Source: Archivesica marissinica
Taxonomy: Eukaryota; Mollusca; Bivalvia; Venerida; Vesicomyidae
DNA length: 64,000 nt
Direction of reading: 5' to 3'
Assembly (NCBI GenBank): GCA_014843695.1
Contig: CM026401.1
Coordinates: 51,577,450 to 51,641,449, forward strand
The notes under the pieces are model-generated. The model was not told the origin of the DNA. It worked only from the letters and a program-made list of their open reading frames with translations, and ran no database searches. This document shows, one piece after another, positions 1 to 12,012 of this stretch; positions within the stretch are counted from its first letter, which is position 1, and each line of letters begins with the position of its first letter. The position numbers and the translations under genes are program-made.

Positions 1-3000
1 TCCTGGTGGTCTCGTGTTGATACGGGTGACACTGTACAGGTGTGACTGTACATATTACTCTGCTGTCCTGGTGGTCTCGTGTTGATACGGGTGACACTGT
101 ACAGGTGTGACTGTACATATTACTCTGCGGTCGTGGTGGTCTCGTGTTAATACGGCTGACACTGTACAGGTGTGACTGTACATATTACTCGGCAGTCCTG
201 GTGGTCTCATGTTGATACGGGTGAGACTATTCGGGTGTGACTGTACATATTACTCGGCAGTCCTGGTGGTCTCGTGTTGATACGGGTGAGACTTCGGGTG
301 TGACTGTACATATTACTCGGCAGTCCTGGTGGTCTCATGTTGATACGGGCGAGACTGTACGGGTGTGACTGTACATATTACTCTGCTGTCCTGGTGGTCT
401 CATGTTGATACTGGTGACACTGTATGGGTGTGACTGTACATATTACTCTGCTGTCCTGGTGGTCTCATGTTGATACTGGTGACACTGTACGGGTGTGACT
501 GTACATATTACTCTGCAGTCCTGGTGGTCTCGTGTTGATACGGGTGAGACTGTATGGGTGTGACTGTACATATTACTCTGCTGTCCTGGTGGTCTCATGT
601 TGATACTGGTGACACTGTACAGGTGTGACTGTACATATTACTTGACGGTACTGGTGGTCTCGTGTTGATACGGGTGACACTGTACAGGTGTGACTGTACA
701 TATTACTTGACGGTACTGGTGGTCTCGTGTTGATACGGGTGACACTGTACAGGTGTGACTGTACATATTACTTGACGGTACTGGTGGTCTCGTGTTGATA
801 CGGGTGACACTGTACAGGTGTGACTGTACATATTACTTGACGGTACTGGTGGTCTTGTGTTGATACGGGTGAGACTGTACAGGTCCGACTGTACATATTA
901 CTCTGCTGTCCTGGTGGTCTCGTGTTGATACGGGTGACACTGTACAGGTGTGACTGTACATATTACTTGACGGTACTGGTGGTCTCGTGTTGATACGGGT
1001 GACACTGTACAGGTGTGACTGTACATATTACTTGACGGTACTGGTGGTCTCGTGTTGATACGGGTTCGACTGTACGGGTGAGACTGTACATATTACTCTG
1101 CTGTCCTGGTGGTCTCGTGTTGATACGGGTGAGACTGTACAGGTCCGACTGTACATAATACTCTGCTATACTGGTGGTCTCGTGTTGATACGGGTGAGAC
1201 TGTTCGGGTGTGACTGAACATATTACTTGACGGTCCTAGTGGTCTCGTGTTGATACGGGTGAGACTGTACAGGTCCGACTGTACATATTACTCTGCTGTC
1301 CTGGTGATCTCGTGTTGATACGGGTGAGACTGTACAGGTCCGACTGTACATATTACTTGGCGGTCCTAGTGGTCTCGTGTTGATACGGGTGAGACTGTAC
1401 AGGTCCGACTGTACATATTACTTGACGGTCCTAGTGGTCTCGTGTTGATACGGGTGAGACTGGTAGGTCCGACTGTACATATTACTCTGCGGTCCTGGTG
1501 GTCTTGTGTTGATACTGGTGACACTGTACTGGTGTGACTGTACATATTACTTGGCGGTCCTAGTGGTCTCGTGTTGATACGGGTGAGACTGTACAGGTGT
1601 GACTGTACATATTACTTGGCGGTCCTAGTGGTCTCGTGTTGATACGGGTGAGACTGTACAGGTGTGACTGTACATATTACTTGACGGTACTGGTGGTCTT
1701 GTGTTGATACGGGAGAGACTGTACAGGTCCGACTGTACATATTACTTGACGGTACTGGTGGTCTCGTGTTGATACTGGTGACACTGTACGGGTGTGACTG
1801 TACATATTACTTGACGGTACTGGTGGTCTCGTGTTGATACGGGTTCGACTGTACATATTACTCTGCTGTCCTGGTGGTCTCGTGTTGATACGGGTGAGAC
1901 TGTACAGGTCCGACTGTACATAATACTCTGCTATACTGGTGGTCTCGTGTTAATACGGGTGAGACTGTTCGGGTGTGACTACATATTACTTGACGGTACT
2001 GGTGGTCTCGTGTTGATACGGGTGACACTGTACATGTGTGACTGTACATATTACTTGACGGTACTGGTGGTCTCGTGTTGATACGGGTGACACTGTACAG
2101 GTGTGACTGTACATATTACTTGACGGTACTGGTGGTCTCGTGTTGATACGGGAGAGACTGTACAGGTCCGACTGTACATATTACTTGACGGTACTGGTGG
2201 TCTCGTGTTGATACTGGTGACACTGTATGGGTGTGACTGTACATATTACTTGACGGTACTGGTGGTCTCGTGTTGATACGGGTGAGACTGTTCGGGTGTG
2301 ACTGTACATATTACTCTGCTGTCCTGGTTGTCTTTTGTTGATACAGGTGACACTACGGATGTGACTGTACATATTACTCGGCGGTCCTGGTGGTCTCGTG
2401 TTGATACTGGTGAGACTGTACAGGTGTGACTGTACATATTACTCGGCGGTCCTGGTGGTCTCGTGTTGATACTGGTGAGACTGTACAGGTGTGACTGTAC
2501 ATATTACACTGCTGTACTGGTGGTCTCGTGTTGATACGGGTGAGACTACATATTACTCGGCAGTCCTGGTGGTCTCCTGTTGATACAGGAGAGACTGTAC
2601 AGGTGTGACTGTACATATTACACTGCTGTACTGGTGGTCTCGTGTTGATATGGGAGAGACTGTACAGGTGTGACTGTACATATTACTCTGCGGTCCTGGT
2701 GGTCTCGTGTTGATACCACTGACACTGTACAGGTGTGACTGTACATATTACTCGGCAGTCCTGGTGGTCTCGTGTTGATACGGGTGACACTGTACAGGTG
2801 TGACTGTACATATTACTCTGCTGTCCTGGTGGTCTCGTGTTGATACGGGTGACACTGTACAGGTGTGACTGTACATATTACTCTGCGGTCGTGGTGGTCT
2901 CGTGTTAATACGGCTGACACTGTACAGGTGTGACTGTACATATTACTCGGCAGTCCTGGTGGTCTCATGTTGATACGGGTGAGACTATTCGGGTGTGACT

Positions 3001-5877
3001 GTACATATTACTCGGCAGTCCTGGTGGTCTCGTGTTGATACGGGTGAGACTTCGGGTGTGACTGTACATATTACTCGGCAGTCCTGGTGGTCTCATGTTG
3101 ATACGGGCGAGACTGTACGGGTGTGACTGTACATATTACTCTGCTGTCCTGGTGGTCTCATGTTGATACTGGTGACACTGTATGGGTGTGACTGTACATA
3201 TTACTCTGCTGTCCTGGTGGTCTCATGTTGATACTGGTGACACTGTACGGGTGTGACTGTACATATTACTCTGCAGTCCTGGTGGTCTCGTGTTGATACG
3301 GGTGAGACTGTATGGGTGTGACTGTACATATTACTCTGCTGTCCTGGTGGTCTCATGTTGATACTGGTGACACTGTACAGGTGTGACTGTACATATTACT
3401 TGACGGTACTGGTGGTCTCGTGTTGATACGGGTGACACTGTACAGGTGTGACTGTACATATTACTTGACGGTACTGGTGGTCTCGTGTTGATACGGGTGA
3501 CACTGTACAGGTGTGACTGTACATATTACTTGACGGTACTGGTGGTCTCGTGTTGATACGGGTGACACTGTACAGGTGTGACTGTACATATTACTTGACG
3601 GTACTGGTGGTCTTGTGTTGATACGGGTGAGACTGTACAGGTCCGACTGTACATATTACTCTGCTGTCCTGGTGGTCTCGTGTTGATACGGGTGACACTG
3701 TACAGGTGTGACTGTACATATTACTTGACGGTACTGGTGGTCTCGTGTTGATACGGGTGACACTGTACAGGTGTGACTGTACATATTACTTGACGGTACT
3801 GGTGGTCTCGTGTTGATACGGGTTCGACTGTACGGGTGAGACTGTACATATTACTCTGCTGTCCTGGTGGTCTCGTGTTGATACGGGTGAGACTGTACAG
3901 GTCCGACTGTACATAATACTCTGCTATACTGGTGGTCTCGTGTTGATACGGGTGAGACTGTTCGGGTGTGACTGAACATATTACTTGACGGTCCTAGTGG
4001 TCTCGTGTTGATACGGGTGAGACTGTACAGGTCCGACTGTACATATTACTCTGCTGTCCTGGTGATCTCGTGTTGATACGGGTGAGACTGTACAGGTCCG
4101 ACTGTACATATTACTTGGCGGTCCTAGTGGTCTCGTGTTGATACGGGTGAGACTGTACAGGTCCGACTGTACATATTACTTGACGGTCCTAGTGGTCTCG
4201 TGTTGATACGGGTGAGACTGTACAGGTCCGACTGTACATATTACTCTGCGGTCCTGGTGGTCTTGTGTTGATACTGGTGACACTGTACTGGTGTGACTGT
4301 ACATATTACTTGGCGGTCCTAGTGGTCTCGTGTTGATACGGGTGAGACTGTACAGGTGTGACTGTACATATTACTTGGCGGTCCTAGTGGTCTCGTGTTG
4401 ATACGGGTGAGACTGTACAGGTGTGACTGTACATATTACTTGACGGTACTGGTGGTCTTGTGTTGATACGGGAGAGACTGTACAGGTCCGACTGTACATA
4501 TTACTTGACGGTACTGGTGGTCTCGTGTTGATACTGGTGACACTGTACGGGTGTGACTGTACATATTACTTGACGGTACTGGTGGTCTCGTGTTGATACG
4601 GGTTCGACTGTACGGGTTCGACTGTACATATTACTCTGCTGTCCTGGTGGTCTCGTGTTGATACGGGTGAGACTGTACAGGTCCGACTGTACATAATACT
4701 CTGCTATACTGGTGGTCTCGTGTTAATACGGGTGAGACTGTTCGGGTGTGACTACATATTACTTGACGGTACTGGTGGTCTCGTGTTGATACGGGTGACA
4801 CTGTACATGTGTGACTGTACATATTACTTGACGGTACTGGTGGTCTCGTGTTGATACGGGTGACACTGTACAGGTGTGACTGTACATATTACTTGACGGT
4901 ACTGGTGGTCTCGTGTTGATACGGGAGAGACTGTACAGGTCCGACTGTACATATTACTTGACGGTACTGGTGGTCTCGTGTTGATACTGGTGACACTGTA
5001 TGGGTGTGACTGTACATATTACTTGACGGTACTGGTGGTCTCGTGTTGATACGGGTGAGACTGTTCGGGTGTGACTGTACATATTACTCTGCTGTCCTAG
5101 TGGTCTCGTGTTGATACGGGTGAGACTGTACAGGTGTGACTGTACATATTACTCTGCTGTCCTGGTTGTCTTTTGTTGATACAGGTGACACTACGGATGT
5201 GACTGTACATATTACTCGGCGGTCCTGGTGGTCTCGTGTTGATACTGGTGAGACTGTACAGGTGTGACTGTACATATTACTCGGCGGTCCTGGTGGTCTC
5301 GTGTTGATACTGGTGAGACTGTACAGGTGTGACTGTACATATTACACTGCTGTACTGGTGGTCTCGTGTTGATACGGGTGAGACTACATATTACTCGGCA
5401 GTCCTGGTGGTCTCCTGTTGATACAGGAGAGACTGTACAGGTGTGACTGTACATATTACACTGCTGTACTGGTGGTCTCGTGTTGATATGGGAGAGACTG
5501 TACAGGTGTGACTGTACATATTACACTGCTGTACTGGTGGTCTCGTGTTGATACAGGTGACACTGTACAGGTGTGACTGTACATATTACTCTGCTGTTCT
5601 GGTGGTCTCGTGTTGATACAGGAGAGACTGTACAGGTGTGACTGTACATATTACACTGCTGTACTGGTGGTCTCGTGTTGATATGGGAGAGACTGTACAG
5701 GTGTGACTGTACATATTACACTGCTGTACTGGTGGTCTCGTGTTGATATGGGAGAGACTGTACAGGTGTGACTGTACATATTACACTGCTGTACTGGTGG
5801 TCTCGTGTTGATATGGGAGAGACTGTACAGGTGTGACTGTACATATTACTCGGCGCTCCTGGTGGTCTCGTGTTGAT
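1..5877. repeat. 65-bp minisatellite/satellite array with 2.76-kb higher-order duplication
   Basis: About 90 head-to-tail copies of a 65-bp unit, recognisable by CTGGTGGTCTCGTGTTGATA and GACTGTACATATTACT. The array runs off the left edge. Units differ at a few diagnostic sites, and the order of variants in 1-2758 is repeated from 2759 to about 5520. The offset is 2758 bp, growing to 2773 and then 2838 after a 15-bp insertion and one extra unit in the second copy. Because 65 is not a multiple of 3, open frames here rotate through all frames and are not genes. The right end, 5520-5877, is a more uniform run with ACACTGCTGTACTGG variants. The junction to single-copy DNA is at about 5878. Confidence 0.97.
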
Positions 5878-6103
5878 ATTGCATGTGCGTATTGATTATA
5901 GGCAGGTACATCTGTCTGCTACATATTTAATTATTCCACAGACATGAGGGGCCCCCAGAGATTATTGCAAGCTCTTGCATAGTTTTATCAGCCTCTTATT
6001 ATATTCACTTTCTTCTTGCAAATAATTGTTGTTTTGTTGTTTTGGTGTTTATTGTTTTTGCTTCTTGTGGCTCATACTGGATCTATTTGTTTCACAAGTC
6101 AAT
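5878..6103. other. single-copy spacer between arrays
   Basis: AT-rich sequence with T-runs between two unrelated arrays. I see no open frame, tRNA-like box or inverted repeat. Confidence 0.6.
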
Positions 6104-6361
6104 AATGGTTCAATGCACAGAGCTGTAATGGTTCAATGCACAGAGCTGTAATGGTTCAATGCACAGAGCTGTAATGGTTCAATGCACAGAGCTGTAATGG
6201 TTCAATGCACATAGCTGTAATGGTTCAATGCACAGAGCTGTAATGGTTCAATGCACAGAGCTGTAATGGTTCAATGCACATAGCTGTAATGGTTCAATGC
6301 ACAGAGCTGTAATGGTTCAATGCACAGAGCTGTAATGGTTCAATGCACATAGCTGTAATGG
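6104..6361. repeat. 23-bp minisatellite
   Basis: About 11 copies of a 23-bp unit containing AATGGTTCAATGCACAGAGC. The main variation is CACAGAG versus CACATAG. It ends where GGATTATGTACC begins the next array. Confidence 0.95.
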
Positions 6362-6364
6362 ATT

Positions 6365-7584
6365 ATGTACCATATAGCTCCAACTTAAACCTGTTCTCCT
6401 GTACCATATAGCACCAACTTAAACCTGTTCTCATGTACCATATAGCACCAACTTAAACCTGTTCTCATGTACCATATTGCACCAACTTAAACCTGTTCTC
6501 CTGTACCATATAGCACCAACTTAAACCTGTTCTCATGTACCATATTGCACCAACTTAAACCTGTTCTCCTGTACCATATAGCACCAACTTAAACCTGTTC
6601 TCATGTACCATAGCACCAACTTAAACCTGTTCTCATATACCATAGCACCAACTTAAACCTGTTCTCATATACCATAGTACAAACTTAAACCTGTTCTCCT
6701 GTACCATATAGCACCAACTTAAACCTGTTCTCATGTACCATAGCACCAACTTAAACCTGTTCTCATGTACCATAGCACCGACTTAAACCTGTTCTCATAT
6801 ACCATAGCACCAACTTAAACCTGTTCTCATATACCATAGCACCAACTTAAACCTGTTCTCCTGTACCATATAGCACCAACTTAAACTGTTCTCATGTACC
6901 ATAGCACCAACTTAAACCTGTTCTCATATACCATAGCACCAACTTAAACCTGTTCTCATGTACCATCGCACCGATTTAAACCTGTTCTCATATACCATAG
7001 CACCAGGTTAAACCTGTTTTCATATACCACAGCACCAACTTAAACCTGTTCTCCTGTACCATAGCACCAACTTAAACCTGTTCTCCTACACCATATAGCA
7101 CCAACTTAAACCTGTTCTCATGTACCATAGCACCAACTTAAACCTGTTCTCATGTACCATCGCACCGATTTAAACCTGTTCTCATATACCATAGCACCAG
7201 GTTAAACCTGTTTTCATATACCACAGCACCAACTTAAACCTGTTCTCCTGTACCATAGCACCAACTTAAACCTGTTCTCCTACACCATATAGCACCAACT
7301 TAAACCTGTTCTCATGTACCATAGCACCAACTTAAACCTGTTCTCATGTACCATCGCACCGATTTAAACCTGTTCTCATATACCATAGCACCAGGTTAAA
7401 CCTGTTTTCATATACCACAGCACCAACTTAAACCTGTTCTCCTGTACCATAGCACCAACTTAAACCTGTTCTCCTACACCATATAGCACCAACTTAAACC
7501 TGTTCTCATGTACCATAGCACCAATTTAAACCTTTTCTCATAACACCATCTTAAACCTGTTTACATATACCATAGCACTAACTT
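6365..7584. repeat. 32/34-bp minisatellite with 194-bp higher-order unit
   Basis: About 37 copies of a unit with core CACCAACTTAAACCTGTTCT. Units are 34 bp with CCATATAGC or 32 bp with CCATAGC. Between about 6960 and 7540 a block of six monomers, marked by CATCGCACCGATTTAAACC, repeats three times at exact 194-bp spacing (6964, 7158, 7352). The last copies decay before the SINE at 7605. Confidence 0.95.
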
Positions 7585-7604
7585 TACTTTATCTTGTACC
7601 ATAT

Positions 7605-7760
7605 AGCATGGTCGAGCGGTCACGGTTGTTTACTTAAAAAATCACTTGCCCTTTACAGCTGCAGGTTCGAATCCCACTGGGGGTGCCAAATAATAGCTGG
7701 AGAGTCGCCATATGACATAAAATGGTGGTGCGACATTAACCCCCAAAAACAAACAATAAC
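7605..7760 (+). mobile_element. SINE-F copy (tRNA-headed)
   Basis: The head has an A-box-like TGGTCGAGCGGT and a perfect B-box-like GGTTCGAATCC at 7664-7674, with a long variable-arm region as in Ser/Leu-type tRNAs. It is followed by the family body AATAATAGCTGGAGAGTCGCC and CCCCCAAAAACAAAC. It lacks the middle part (GTCTTCCTCCACCAATAATA) seen in other copies. It is a retroposed tRNA relative, not a working tRNA gene. Confidence 0.8.
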
Positions 7761-7825
7761 AAAAAATTGTACTATGTAGCTCTTACTCGCAACTATGAAT
7801 GGTGAGCAGCCGTGAGGCCGCGTGA

Positions 7826-8039
7826 GGCGCTTCTTTATGCAGACGGCGCTTCCTTATGCAGATGGCGCTTCCTTATGCAGACGGTGCTTCCTTATGCAGA
7901 CGGCGCTTCCTTATGCAGACGGGGCGCTTCCTTATGCAGACGGGGCGCTTCCTTATGCAGACGGCGCTTCCTTATGCAGCCGGCGCTTCCTTATGCAGAC
8001 GGTGCTTCCTTATGCAGACGGTGCTTCCTTATGCAGACC
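7826..8039. repeat. 19-bp minisatellite
   Basis: About 11 copies of a 19-bp unit around GCTTCCTTATGCAGACGG. Three units make 57 bp, so all three forward frames stay open; the resulting Leu/Tyr/Ala-rich frames are artefacts. Confidence 0.93.
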
Positions 8040-8399
8040 ACTATGTTCATAACAACATTCCAGTCATTGTGAAGGAGCATATAACGGTCTATGATACCTG
8101 TGTGTGGCACACAATGCATCATCATATGATAGGTAATGCATACTAACGTGTTACGGGCTTATGAAATCAAGCCACCCATGTTATTCAATAAACCCATTTC
8201 AAGATCGCCAGATTTGAGGCATGGTTTACTTAATTGGAAGTAATTGGATAAACATATATATAAGAGGATAGAACTGGTATTTGATGAAGTATGTCAGTGT
8301 TATGTATGATGGGCCAAAATAAAAAATATGTGTTTATTGTTTCACGCCAAAGAAAACTAGGTCGGACAGTAGGGACTTTTTGGGGGTTTTTTTAAAAAT

Positions 8400-8590
8400 A
8401 TTCTTTTACCATACGCTTTGCCACAGAAAAATGTGTTTCATATTTTCATAAAAACATTCAGGGTCGAAGGGGTAAAAAAACGAGTCGGTCGGAAAACCGT
8501 AAACACAGGTATTTTTTTTGGGCCTAGGATCTGTTGTTTGAAATCTGTTTAAAAGATATTTGATCAAATGAAGTTTTGAGTACAATATCA
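8400..8590. repeat. dispersed repeat R2, copy 1
   Basis: Shares with 9590-9740 the string of motifs TTTTACCATAC, TTTCATAAAAA, ATTCAGGGTCG, GGGGTAAAAAA, GTCGGTC and CCGTAAACACAGG in the same order and orientation. The family is unknown. The flanks 8040-8400 and 8590-8657 show no other feature. Confidence 0.65.
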
Positions 8591-8671
8591 TAATGACCCA
8601 AAGAAAAAAGTGTTTTTAAGGTCTTCTGTATTTTCAAGAGATTTGAAGCAAGCATTCTTAATCATGAACTT

Positions 8672-8920
8672 GGCTGACCGATTAGCGCAGTGGTTAGTTA
8701 GTGTGCTCGCTTCTCACAAATGTAACACGGGTTTGATCCTCGGACCGGGAAGTATCTGATATGGTATGGTGGTCGCCAGATCGGACAGGTTGGTATTCTC
8801 CGGGTACTTCGGTTTCCTCCCACACGAATGACCACATTTGCGCTTTCATCCGCGCCAACGAGAGTGATTAATATACGTTGTTAAAACTTGCTTCGCAATC
8901 GTAGTAAAATAAATAAAGTT
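8672..8920 (+). mobile_element. SINE-A, full-length copy with 14-bp target duplication
   Basis: A 249-bp element with head GGCTGACCGATTAGCGCAGT (A box region) and GGGTTTGATCCTCGG (B box region). The body is CGCCAGATCGGACAGG with CGGTTTCCTCCCACACGAAT, and the tail is GAGTGATTAATATA followed by GTAAAATAAATAAAG. It is flanked by a perfect 14-bp direct repeat TTAATCATGAACTT at 8658-8671 and 8921-8934, which fixes both ends and shows LINE-type target-primed insertion. Confidence 0.93.
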
Positions 8921-8940
8921 TTAATCATGAACTTACTCAT

Positions 8941-9340
8941 CAGAATTGTACCAAACTTTGTGCAGTGAAACCACTCTAAACTGGACAGCCAAACTGTCAA
9001 ATATATCATGCAATATCATCAGCATTGTACCAAACTTTGTGCAGTGAGACCACTCTAAACTGGACAGCCAAACTGTCAAATATATCATGCAATATCATCA
9101 GAATTGTACCAAACTTTGTGCAGTGAAACCACTCTAAACTGGACAGCCAAACTGTCAAATATATCATGCAATATCATCAGAATTGTACCAAACTTTGTGC
9201 AGTGAGACCACTCTAAACTGGACAGCCAAACTGTCAAATATATCATGTAATATCATCAGAATTGTACCAAACTTTGCGCAGTGAAACCACTCTAAACTGG
9301 ACAGCCAAACTGTCAAATATATCATGCAATATCATCAGAA
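8941..9340. repeat. 79-bp tandem array
   Basis: Five copies at exact 79-bp spacing (8941, 9020, 9099, 9178, 9257, with a stub at 9336), containing CACTCTAAACTGGACAGCCA. Copies alternate GTGAAACC and GTGAGACC, which suggests growth by doubling of a two-copy unit. It lies between two oppositely oriented SINE-A copies. Confidence 0.95.
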
Positions 9341-9344
9341 TTTT

Positions 9345-9485
9345 ATGGGAGGAAAATGGAGAACCTGGAGAAAAACCCATCTGCCTGATCTGGCGACCAC
9401 CGTAACCGTCTTAAATTCTACCCGAAGGTCTAAGGATCAAACCCGGGTTGCATTGATGAGTAGCGAGTTTGCTAACCACTAGTTA
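9345..9485 (-). mobile_element. SINE-A, diverged copy without tail
   Basis: Reverse complement of the SINE-A head and body: CTGATCTGGCGACCACCGTA, GATCAAACCCGGGTTGCAT and GAGTAGCGAGTTTGCTAACC. The shared 3-prime tail is missing, so it is truncated. Confidence 0.8.
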
Positions 9486-9589
9486 TGGTTTTTGATCAGT
9501 TGACAAGAAGTATCACCGTCAATGTACCGATGTCTGTTAGAGAAAAAAAACCCAGTAAACGTGCAAAATGCAAAATAAATAGTGTCGGT

Positions 9590-9740
9590 CGGGAATTTGT
9601 TTTTTTTACCATACAAATGTGAAAAACAAAATTTGGATTTTTTTTTCTTTCTCTCAAAATTTCATAAAAAAATTCAGTGTCGGGGGTAAAAAACAGGTCG
9701 GTCAGGACACCGTAAACACAGGGTTGTTTATTTTGCATTA
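9590..9740. repeat. dispersed repeat R2, copy 2
   Basis: Second copy of the R2 motif series: TTTTTACCATAC, TTTCATAAAAAAATTCAG, GGGGGTAAAAAACAGG and CCGTAAACACAGGG. A short T-rich and A-rich frame on the minus strand covers it, but the repeat explains that frame. Confidence 0.65.
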
Positions 9741-10068
9741 TGAATCTGTCGTTGATGTTACGTTATGTGTTAGTTCTCGGCGTATGAACAGTAAATGATA
9801 ATTACTATGAGTATGACGTGGTCGTTTGTTATCTTGTAGGGCAATCCAATAAGCCCACAATTACTTACGTTACGAGGTTGTAGGTGTTGAAGCCTTGGAG
9901 GCTATGTAGCTCCTACTTGTGATTGCTTGCCTATTGATGTGCATATGTCCTACTGGCATGCAAACACAAGCTACAGTTAATTGGTTTATAATAACTAGGT
10001 AAAGTACTTAACACCTATGCAGATGATATTGATGAACAGGTAACCGACAATCAAGCTGTTCTGTAGCC
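9741..10068. other. single-copy interval
   Basis: About 330 bp with no repeat relation inside the window, no long frame and no tRNA-like head. It ends in the target duplication of the next SINE. Confidence 0.5.
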
Positions 10069-10079
10069 AAACAATTATT

Positions 10080-10304
10080 AGTGGGAAGTTGAGTTGTAAT
10101 AGTGCAGTGGTAGCGTGTTCGCTTCAGGTGCGAAAGACCCGGAGTTTGAGCCCCGCTGGAGCCGTTTTATGATTGTGCCCTTAGGCAAGGTATTTAAATT
10201 CCATGTTGTCTCTTCTCTCTTCCCAGTGACGATCGGGAATGAGGTCTAGTGATTAATATCAGTTGTAAGAACTTGTTTCGAGCTACAATAAATTCGTATA
10301 AACT
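10080..10304 (+). mobile_element. SINE-B with 11-bp target duplication
   Basis: The tRNA-like head has an anticodon-arm-like TTCGCTTCAGGTGCGAA, whose 7-base loop reads CAG at the anticodon place, then GGAGTTTGAGCCCCGCTGG. The body is GCCCTTAGGCAAGG and the tail is GTGATTAATATCAGTTG to AATAAATTCGTATAAACT. It is flanked by AAACAATTATT at 10069-10079 and 10305-10315. The right duplication leads straight into a SINE-F fragment. Confidence 0.9.
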
Positions 10305-10395
10305 AAACAATTATTGCTATCCAGCTGGTTTGTGGAAGGTCGGTGGTTCTAGCTGGGTGCCCGTCCGTGCCTGAAATACTGATTGGAGGTGCACT
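10305..10395 (+). mobile_element. SINE-F, left part, split by minisatellite
   Basis: GCTATCCAGCTGGTTTGTGG and GTGCCTGAAATACTG match the SINE-F body at 38255-38290 and 36485-36500. The tRNA head is missing. The copy resumes at 11967 beyond the 1.6-kb array. Confidence 0.8.
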
Positions 10396-11966
10396 TGGTG
10401 TCTTCCCTCACCAATAACAGCTGGTAGCTTCCGCCACCAATAACAGCTGGCATCTTCCGCCACCAATAACAGCTGGTGTCTTCCTCCACCAATAACAGCT
10501 GGTGTCTTCCACCAATAACAGCTGGTGTCTTCCTCCACCAATAACAGCTGGTGTCTTCCTCCACCAATAACAGCTGGTGTCTTCCTCCACCAATAACAGC
10601 TGGTATCTTCCTCCACCAATAACAGCTGGGGTCTTCCTCCACCAATAGCAGCTGGGGTCTTCCGCCACCAATAACAACTGGTGTCTTCCTCCACCAATAA
10701 CAGCTGGTGTCTTCCTCCACCAATAACAGCTGGTGTCTTCCTCCACCAATAACACCTGGTGTCTTCCTCCACCAATAACAGCTGGTATCTTCCACCAATA
10801 ACAGCTGGTATCTTCCACCAATAACAGCTGGTGTCTTCCTCCACCAATAACAGCTGGTGTCTTCCTCCACCAATAACAGCTGGTGTCTTCCTCCACCAAT
10901 AACAGCTGGTATCTTCTGCCACCAATAACAGCTGGTATCTTCCTCCACCAATAACAGCTGGTAGCTTCCGCAACCAATAACAGCTGGTGTCTTCCTCCAC
11001 CAATAACAGCTGGTGTCTTCCTCCACCAATAACAGCTGGTGTCTTCCTCCACCAATAACAGCTGGTGTCTTCCTCCACCAGTAACAGCTGGCATCTTCCT
11101 CCACCAATAACAGCTGGTGTCTTCCTCCACCAATAACAGCTGGTGTCTTCCTCCACCAATAACAGCTGGTGTCTGCCTCCACCAATAACACCTGGTGTCT
11201 TCCTCCACCAATAACAGCTGGTATCTTCCTCCACCAATAACAGCTGGGGTCTTCCTCCACCAATAACACCTGGTGTCTTCCTCCACCAATAACAGCTGGT
11301 GTCTTCCACCAATAACAGCTGGTGTCTTCCTCCACCAATAACACCTGGTGTCTTCCTCCACCAATAACAGCTGGTATCTTCCTCCACCAATAACAGCTGG
11401 CATCTTCCTCCACCAATAACAGCTGGTGTCTTCTTCCACCAATAACAGCTGGTGTCTTCCTCCACCAATAACACCTGGTGTCTTCCTCCACCAATAACAG
11501 CTGGTATCTTCCACCAATAACAGCTGGTATCTTCCACCAATAACAGCTGGTGTCTTCCTTCCTCCACCAATAACAGCTGGTATCTTCCTCCACCAATAAC
11601 AGTTGGTGTCTTCCTTTACCAATAACAGCTGGTGTCTTCCTCCACCAATAACAGCTGGTGTCTTCCTCCACCAATAACAGCTGGTGTCTTCCTCCACCAA
11701 TAACAGCTGGTGTTTTCCTCCACCAATAACAACTGGGGTCTTCCTCCACCAATAGTGGCTGGTGTCTTCTACCAATAACAGCTGGTGTCTTCCTCCACCA
11801 ATAACAGCTGGTATCTTCCTCCACCAATAACAGCTGGCATCTTCCTCCACCAATAACAGCTGGTATCTTCCTCCACCAATAACAGCTGGTATCTTCCTCC
11901 ACCAATAACAGCTGGGTGCTTCCTCCACCAATAACAGCTGGGTGCTTCCTCCACCAATAACAGCTG
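10396..11966. repeat. 26-bp minisatellite expanded inside SINE-F
   Basis: About 60 copies of a 26-bp unit, GTCTTCCTCCACCAATAACA plus GCTGGT, with some 23-bp copies lacking one TCC. One copy of this unit is the normal middle of SINE-F (38308-38332, single and unexpanded). Since 26 and 23 are not multiples of 3, the three long minus-strand frames with a GGGRHQLLLVEEDTSCYWW-like repeat are all equally open and should not be annotated as proteins. Confidence 0.96.
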
Positions 11967-12012
11967 GATTGTTGCCATGTGACCTATGCTGTCAGTGCGA
12001 TGTTGACCAACA
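11967..12012 (+). mobile_element. SINE-F, right part
   Basis: TTGTTGCCATGTGACC and GTGCGATGTTGACC match the SINE-F end at 7700-7745 (GTCGCCATATGAC, GTGCGACATTAACC). With 10305-10395 it shows that the array replaced one unit of a single SINE. Confidence 0.75.

Noticed and set aside
1..5877. CRISPR-like regular repeats
   Set aside because: Units are contiguous with no unique spacers, and the context is eukaryotic; it is a satellite.
10317..11931. Three minus-strand frames of 417-518 codons, Trp/Tyr/Gly-rich, and one plus several shorter ones
   Set aside because: All come from the 26/23-bp minisatellite in SINE-F. Three frames are open at once and drift with unit length, with no codon-level constraint.
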